Of a DNA stretch of 36,314 nucleotides, positions 32,952-36,314 are shown piece after piece (position 1 is the first letter of the stretch; every line of letters begins with the position of its first letter). This DNA is from Polyangia bacterium (GTDB lineage: Bacteria; Myxococcota_A; Polyangia; Polyangiales; Polyangiaceae), in NCBI GenBank assembly GCA_030426145.1, contig JAUHZF010000048.1, positions 1-36,314 of the forward strand. The letters are read 5' to 3'. The position numbers were made by a program, and so were the translations under genes. Under the pieces are notes generated by a model that saw nothing but the letters and a program-made list of their open reading frames with translations, did no database searches and was not told the DNA's origin.

Positions 32952-33317
32952 ATGAGCTCCAACGAACCGACGCTCGAGGACCTGGACGAAGCAGAACGAC
33001 TCGCCTTTGGCGCGGTGCTCCACGCCGTCATCGCCGTCGACGGAAGCTACAGCCCCGACGAGCACGAGGTCCTGGCCGACCTCGCCCGGCGCCTCGGTGA
33101 GGATCTGTTTTGGGCGGCGCTCGACGAGGCCGGCAAGACGGTGGAAGACGCCGCCCACGCCAAGCGTCTCGCCGAAGGCGTGAAGAGCGAAGTCGCCCGC
33201 GAGACCATCTTCTACGCAGCCTACGAAGCCAGCCAAGCCGACACGATCAGCAGCGCCGAGATGGACTTGCTCGAGGCGCTCGCGAAGATGTGGAACCTCG
33301 CCTTCGGCCCCGCCTAG
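32952..33317 (+). CDS. TerB-like protein
   Basis: A 121-residue, acidic, all-helical protein. 'GAVLHAVIAVDGSYSPDEHEVLADLARRL' (read in two halves around the Asp-Gly) matches the TerB/tellurite-resistance-like pattern, in which paired acidic residues bind metal: 'AVDGSYSPDE' and later 'ADTISSAEMDLL'. Family knowledge: TerB-like domains occur in stress and envelope-linked complexes as well as tellurite resistance. No other ter genes are present, so a tellurite role should not be assumed. It has no signal peptide. It converges with the arsenite methyltransferase gene, nine bases away. Confidence 0.75.
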   Translation: MSSNEPTLEDLDEAERLAFGAVLHAVIAVDGSYSPDEHEVLADLARRLGEDLFWAALDEAGKTVEDAAHAKRLAEGVKSEVARETIFYAAYEASQADTISSAEMDLLEALAKMWNLAFGPA

Positions 33318-33326
33318 CCGTGGAGC

Positions 33327-34184
33327 TCAGCCGCAGCAGGCCTTGCGCGAGGGGGGCTTGGCGTTCGGGTCGGCTGACTTACGGGCGGTGATCTCAGCTG
33401 CGGCCACGTAGTCCTCGGCGTTGCTGCCGGGGACCCAGTCCTTGATGAAGCTGCGGGAGTCTTCTTTTACCTTCACCGCAACCTCCTCGAAGCCGGCTGC
33501 GGTGAGCATGCTCGCCACGGCCTCAGGCGTGCGGGCGCCACCGACACAACATGTGTTGAGGAGGGCGTCTTCACGCATCTCGTCGCTCATGGGGTGAATC
33601 TCCACCACGTCGGAGAAGGCGACGCGTCCCCCCGGCTTGAGCACCCGGTAGCACTCGTCGTAGACGCGTTGCTTGTCAGGGGAGAGGTTGATGACGCAGT
33701 TGGACACGATGACGTCGACGGTGGCATCGGCCACGGGCAGGTTCTCGATCTCGCCGAGGCGAAACTCGACGTTCGTCTGGCCCGCCTCCGCCGCGGAGGT
33801 ACGCGCGCGGCTGATCATCTCGGGCGTCATGTCGACCCCGATGACACGTCCTTCGGGTCCCACCTCTTCTGCGGCGAGGAAGCAGTCGAGACCACCTCCT
33901 GCGCCGAGGTCGACCACCGTCTCACCCGGTTGGAGAGCAGCCATCGCCAACGGTGTGCCGCAGCCGAGTCCCATGTCGGCCCCCTCGGGCAGGGCCTCGA
34001 GCTGCTCGGCGGTGTAGCCCACGGCCAGCGATGCCGTGGCGTCGACGGTGCGGTCGACCACCGTGGACGACGCATCGCCAGAGCAGCAGGGGGTGCTCCT
34101 CGTCCCGGTTTCGGGCGCGGCGATCTTGGCGCGGCGCGCGTAGTTATCCCGAATGGTGTCGCGAGGGTCGGGGGGGCTGGCCAT
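33327..34184 (-). CDS. arsM: Arsenite methyltransferase (ArsM-like)
   Basis: A 285-residue class I SAM-dependent methyltransferase. The SAM motif is 'VVDLGAGGGLDCFLAA' (near 88-103), followed by 'VIGVDMTPEMI' and 'LPVADATVDVIVSNCVINL'. Cysteines at the positions typical of ArsM are present: 'GLGCGTPLA', 'VSNCVINL' and 'NTCCVGGAR'. There is also an N-terminal 'CCSG' and a C-terminal 'CCG'. N-terminal 'TIRDNYARRA' is also typical. Family knowledge: ArsM methylates As(III) to volatile or less harmful forms using thiols. No arsR, arsB or arsC is near, so it is a stand-alone gene. I use the ATG at 34184; a GTG at 34265 would add 27 residues. Confidence 0.93.
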   Translation of the reverse strand: MASPPDPRDTIRDNYARRAKIAAPETGTRSTPCCSGDASSTVVDRTVDATASLAVGYTAEQLEALPEGADMGLGCGTPLAMAALQPGETVVDLGAGGGLDCFLAAEEVGPEGRVIGVDMTPEMISRARTSAAEAGQTNVEFRLGEIENLPVADATVDVIVSNCVINLSPDKQRVYDECYRVLKPGGRVAFSDVVEIHPMSDEMREDALLNTCCVGGARTPEAVASMLTAAGFEEVAVKVKEDSRSFIKDWVPGSNAEDYVAAAEITARKSADPNAKPPSRKACCG

Positions 34185-34288
34185 GGCGGGAGGTCTATCA
34201 CCTCCGATAGCCAAAGGCCCGGTCTCTCGTTCCCGTCGGATCTCCACTTTCTGGTAGACGGCCACGCCCGAGAGCTTAAGCGCCGACT

Positions 34289-34576
34289 ATGGGAGTGATG
34301 TGCAAGCCGTGTCCCGAGACGAGCCGCATCGTCGCAAGCGCCGACTCTCTCGGAGGCGTGGCCGTGCTGTCCGTCCGCGAGGATAGCCCCGCCGCAGAAG
34401 CGGGCGTTCGGCGTGGCGACATCCTGCTGCGGGTTGCCGACAGAGATGTGCGAACGCTAGCGGACTACGTCGATGCGTGCCGCACGGGCTCCGGGCAGCT
34501 TCCACTGTTGCTGGTACGCGCGGGTACCCTCGTCGAGTTGCAGGTCGAGCTCGGAGCCGCGGCGCGGCACGTGTAG
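34289..34576 (+). CDS. Small stand-alone PDZ-domain protein
   Basis: A 95-residue protein that is little more than one PDZ domain: 'GVAVLSVREDSPAAEAGVRRGDILLRVADRDVRT' in sequence order (G-V-A-V strand, SPAAEAGV turn, GDILL strand) is the classic circularly permuted bacterial PDZ. No protease domain, signal peptide or membrane segment is visible. Two cysteines near the N-terminus ('MCKPCPE') could bind metal or form a disulphide. Normally such domains bind protein C-termini. The neighbour upstream is arsM on the other strand. The ATG at 34289 is used; a second ATG lies three codons later. Confidence 0.75.
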   Translation: MGVMCKPCPETSRIVASADSLGGVAVLSVREDSPAAEAGVRRGDILLRVADRDVRTLADYVDACRTGSGQLPLLLVRAGTLVELQVELGAAARHV

Positions 34577-34683
34577 TCGCAGGTACGGATTCACCAGACC
34601 AAAGGCCTGATGTGCCCACGTCGCCCGTGCCGCCAAACCGCGGTCTTCGTGGCGCCCCGCCCCCCTCTCGGGGCCGCGTCAGA

Positions 34684-35049
34684 TCACAGACTGAGCGAGG
34701 CTTCGACGCCTGAGAGCTGATGTCGGGCCATGCCGAGGTTGCCGCGTTTGCGGTCGATGGCCAGGTAGAGGAACAGGTTGCGATGGTTACGGAGGGGCCG
34801 GATCAGGTGGTACTGCGTGTCCAGCGTGACGAGCACATCGTCGATTCCGCCACCGATCCCCAGCGCCTCCATGACCTTCATCTTCGCGCGGATGACTTCG
34901 GTGTTGCCGCTGGCTGCGAGCTCGACGTTGAAGCCGTTCGTCGATGCGCGAGTGCCTAGCGTCATGCCGCTTTCGAAGTCGACGAGGGCGCATGCGAACG
35001 CCCCTTCGATGTCCATGATCTTGTCGAGTGACTCGGCTGTGTTGCTCAT
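34684..35049 (-). CDS. Roadblock/LC7-domain protein
   Basis: A 121-residue single-domain protein. 'LDKIMDIEGAFACALVDFESGMTLG' (read in two parts around GAFACALVD), the 'AKMKVMEALG' helix and 'LVTLDTQYHLIRPL' strand match the roadblock/LC7 fold (MglB and related small-GTPase regulators). Myxobacteria use such proteins to control MglA-type GTPases, but no GTPase gene is nearby. AGGACGAG precedes the ATG at 35049. The frame remains open upstream to an ATG at 35268, which would add a basic 73-residue N-terminus with poor third-position G/C; I consider that unlikely. A GC-rich hairpin without T run (34654-34674) separates it from the PDZ gene. Confidence 0.83.
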   Translation of the reverse strand: MSNTAESLDKIMDIEGAFACALVDFESGMTLGTRASTNGFNVELAASGNTEVIRAKMKVMEALGIGGGIDDVLVTLDTQYHLIRPLRNHRNLFLYLAIDRKRGNLGMARHQLSGVEASLSL

Positions 35050-35303
35050 GTTGCTCGTCCTACTCTCTTCAAAATCTTCCCTCGTTTGCATGAGGGAAGG
35101 GTCGACCTTGAGCCCCGAGAGAGTTCGGAGACGGCGACGTCTGCTTCTCTTGCTCTTGGCAGGCCTGTTCAGTCTCGGAACCGACGGGGGTACCGAAGTG
35201 GGTCCGGATGGTCGAAGTGTGATGCGCTTTCGACCCCTCACGGGCGCGTCGCGTTCATCCTCGGCCATGGGCGGAATAGACCCCAACCGAATCACCCCGT
35301 AAA

Positions 35304-35320
35304 GGTGAACAAACGTCACC
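35304..35320. other. GGTGA/TCACC inverted repeat
   Basis: GGTGA (35304-35308) faces TCACC (35316-35320) with a seven-base spacer, upstream of the roadblock gene by about 255 bases. It might be a regulator-binding site, but the arms are short and no promoter is clear around it. Confidence 0.35.
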
Positions 35321-35330
35321 CCATGGGAAC

Positions 35331-35405
35331 CTAAGGGGCGCCGCTCGGCGCTTGCAGGAAGAAGGGCGACACCAGCACGAGCCGTTTCACCCTCTGCGGG
35401 TGTGG
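35331..35405 (-). pseudogene. C-terminal-side fragment of an alpha/beta hydrolase
   Basis: The minus-strand frame ending at 35331 reads 'HPQRVKRLVLVSPFFLQ', the well-known alpha/beta hydrolase stretch after the nucleophile elbow ('P-x-R-V-x-x-L-V-L-V-x-P'), then stops soon after. No nucleophile motif or remaining fold is found upstream in any frame, so it is only a remnant. Confidence 0.55.
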
Positions 35406-35517
35406 TCGCGACACGGTTCTTGCGCCAGGAAGGCTCCGGTACGCGGCAGTACCGGGGAGTGAGCTGCATGCGTCGGCCCGACAGCACCAAGAGCGGATCG
35501 TCGAGCTCGGCCTCGAG

Positions 35518-35637
35518 GTGAACCTGCCGGGGGTGCGCGACGTGTACCACCTGGCAGCTCGCATGGCCTTCGGCCTCACCGCGCAGGAGGCCTACGAAGC
35601 CAACGTCGTCGGCACCCTGAACGCCGCCGAAGCCATC
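35518..35637 (+). pseudogene. Fragment of an extended short-chain dehydrogenase (epimerase-like)
   Basis: The plus-strand frame reads 'GVRDVYHLAARMAFGLT', then 'YEANVVGTLNAAEA', the central part of NAD-dependent epimerase/thioester-reductase-like proteins. The Gly-rich cofactor loop that should precede it and the YxxxK active site that should follow are missing. In the same frame it runs directly into a LysR fragment. Confidence 0.6.
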
Positions 35638-36072
35638 GGCGCGCCTCTATCCGAAGCCTTGAGAGCCTTGCGGACGGCCCTCACCCCCGATCAGGGCTTC
35701 GACCCCGCGACGGCGACCCGAGCCTTCACCATCTCCACCTTCGACCTCTTCGAGCTGATCATGCTCCCCGAGCTTCTGGCCTACTTGGCGACGGTGGCAC
35801 CGACGATATCGCTCCGCATCGAGCGAATCACCGACGGCACCATGGATCGCCTTCAACGGGGAGACATCGACCTCCTGCTCTGCGGCCCCGACATTCCGCT
35901 CGCGACCTCGGGCCTCGAGCAGCGCAAGATCCGCGAGGACGGCTACTCGGTCGTCGCGCGCGACGGCACGCTACCGAGGCGCCTCACCCTCGCGCGCTAC
36001 CTCGCCGCCGACCACATTCTCGTGAGCATCTCACGCAACGCCGAGGGCCTCGTCGACCGCCGGCGCGACTCC
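35638..36072 (+). pseudogene. Fragment of a LysR-family regulator (linker and part of effector domain)
   Basis: From the linker helix 'PLSEALRALRTAL', the frame continues with 'GFDPATATRAFTISTFDLFEL', given here in its characteristic FDPATATR pattern, then 'RLQRGDIDLLLCG' and 'LTLARYLAADHILVS'. The winged-helix DNA-binding domain is absent, replaced by the dehydrogenase fragment, and the last part of the effector domain is missing. The frame is open to the window end but loses protein-like character after about 36072. It cannot be a working regulator. Confidence 0.65.
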
Positions 36073-36173
36073 ACCATGACGAAGGTCACCAATGGCTCCG
36101 GGGCGTCATCGCCGGCGACGCGCGGTGACGCGAGAGGCTTGGCAACCGCGCGCGGTTGGATGAAAAGGGGCTC

Positions 36174-36314
36174 GTGGCCCCCTACCTCGAACGCGCACTT
36201 CTCGTCGCTGGGCTCTTGCTGTGCCCTGGGTGCGCTGGCGCGCCGGCCCCACCAGAAAACGAACCGAAGGTCACCACTCCCCCACCTCCAGCGCCTCCTC
36301 CAAGCGCGTCGGTG
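36174..36314 (+). CDS. Start of a predicted lipoprotein gene, cut by the window edge
   Basis: A GTG at 36174, preceded by AAAAGGGG at a good distance, opens a frame of 47 codons to the window end. It reads 'MAPYLERALLVAGLLLCPGC', a lipoprotein signal ending in a lipobox-like CPGC, followed by Ala/Pro-rich linker ('PPPPAPPPSASV'). Another ATG at 36160 opens a different frame without signal-peptide character. Nothing can be said about the mature domain. Confidence 0.6.
   Translation, partial: MAPYLERALLVAGLLLCPGCAGAPAPPENEPKVTTPPPPAPPPSASV

Noticed and set aside
32952..33317. Tellurite-resistance locus
   Set aside because: Only a single TerB-like gene is present; no terA, terC, terD or terZ is nearby.
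35049..35268. N-terminal extension of the roadblock protein to an ATG at 35268
   Set aside because: The extension is basic low-complexity sequence with poor third-position G/C, and the ATG at 35049 has a good ribosome binding site and gives the normal family length.

Overview
The window is GC-rich, densely coding DNA with strong G/C preference at third codon positions. It very probably comes from the chromosome of a myxobacterium (Myxococcota, most likely Polyangiales). Pointers are the many predicted lipoproteins (tandem von Willebrand A proteins, a MopE-like 'NGxDDNCDG' protein, a ferritin-like lipoprotein), a large Ser/Thr kinase-ATPase-TPR protein, two enhancer-binding-protein-like regulators (FHA and GAF types), a DUF2169 protein and a roadblock protein. 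This placement is inference from gene content; there is no rRNA or single-copy marker set here.

Layout. 1-2691: two tandem, closely related vWA lipoproteins on the minus strand, the first cut at its last codon by the window edge. 2835-6794: alanine racemase and a small lipoprotein (minus) divergent from a HelD-like helicase (plus). 6795-7449: a gene-free stretch of tandem and inverted repeats, including a 123-bp palindrome. 7450-8326: a small lipoprotein, an initiator tRNA with its own promoter and terminator, and two extra copies of the tRNA 3' end. 8361-10057: a truncated nucleotidyltransferase module and an intact VapBC toxin-antitoxin operon with a palindromic operator. 10273-12893: a LysR regulator divergent from a pirin and a YcaC-like cysteine hydrolase. 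13228-23468: a signalling block made of a DUF2169 protein, the kinase-ATPase-TPR protein, the FHA and GAF regulators (both without a recognisable GAFTGA loop) and a hybrid histidine kinase. 23474-27771: the ferritin-like lipoprotein, then an overlapping two-gene operon of PLP enzymes. 27834-32863: a minus-strand run of a membrane zincin-like protein, FtsH, a short-chain dehydrogenase and the MopE-like lipoprotein. 32952-35049: TerB-like protein, arsenite methyltransferase, PDZ protein and roadblock protein. 35331-36072: fragments of an alpha/beta hydrolase, an extended short-chain dehydrogenase and a LysR regulator, followed by the start of a new lipoprotein gene.

How the parts may work together. 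The LysR-pirin-hydrolase set looks like one regulon around a shared divergent promoter. The block from the kinase to the histidine kinase contains sensor, kinase and output proteins and may be one signalling locus, although gene orientations vary and no target is visible. The PLP pair is translationally coupled and probably makes or breaks one amino-acid-derived compound. The most unusual points are the tRNA-fMet 3'-end duplications, the nested palindromic repeats at 7032-7436, the two regulators without a GAFTGA loop, the uncharacterised PLP operon and the mosaic of gene fragments near the right end. I do not see a complete, clearly new defence or secretion system.
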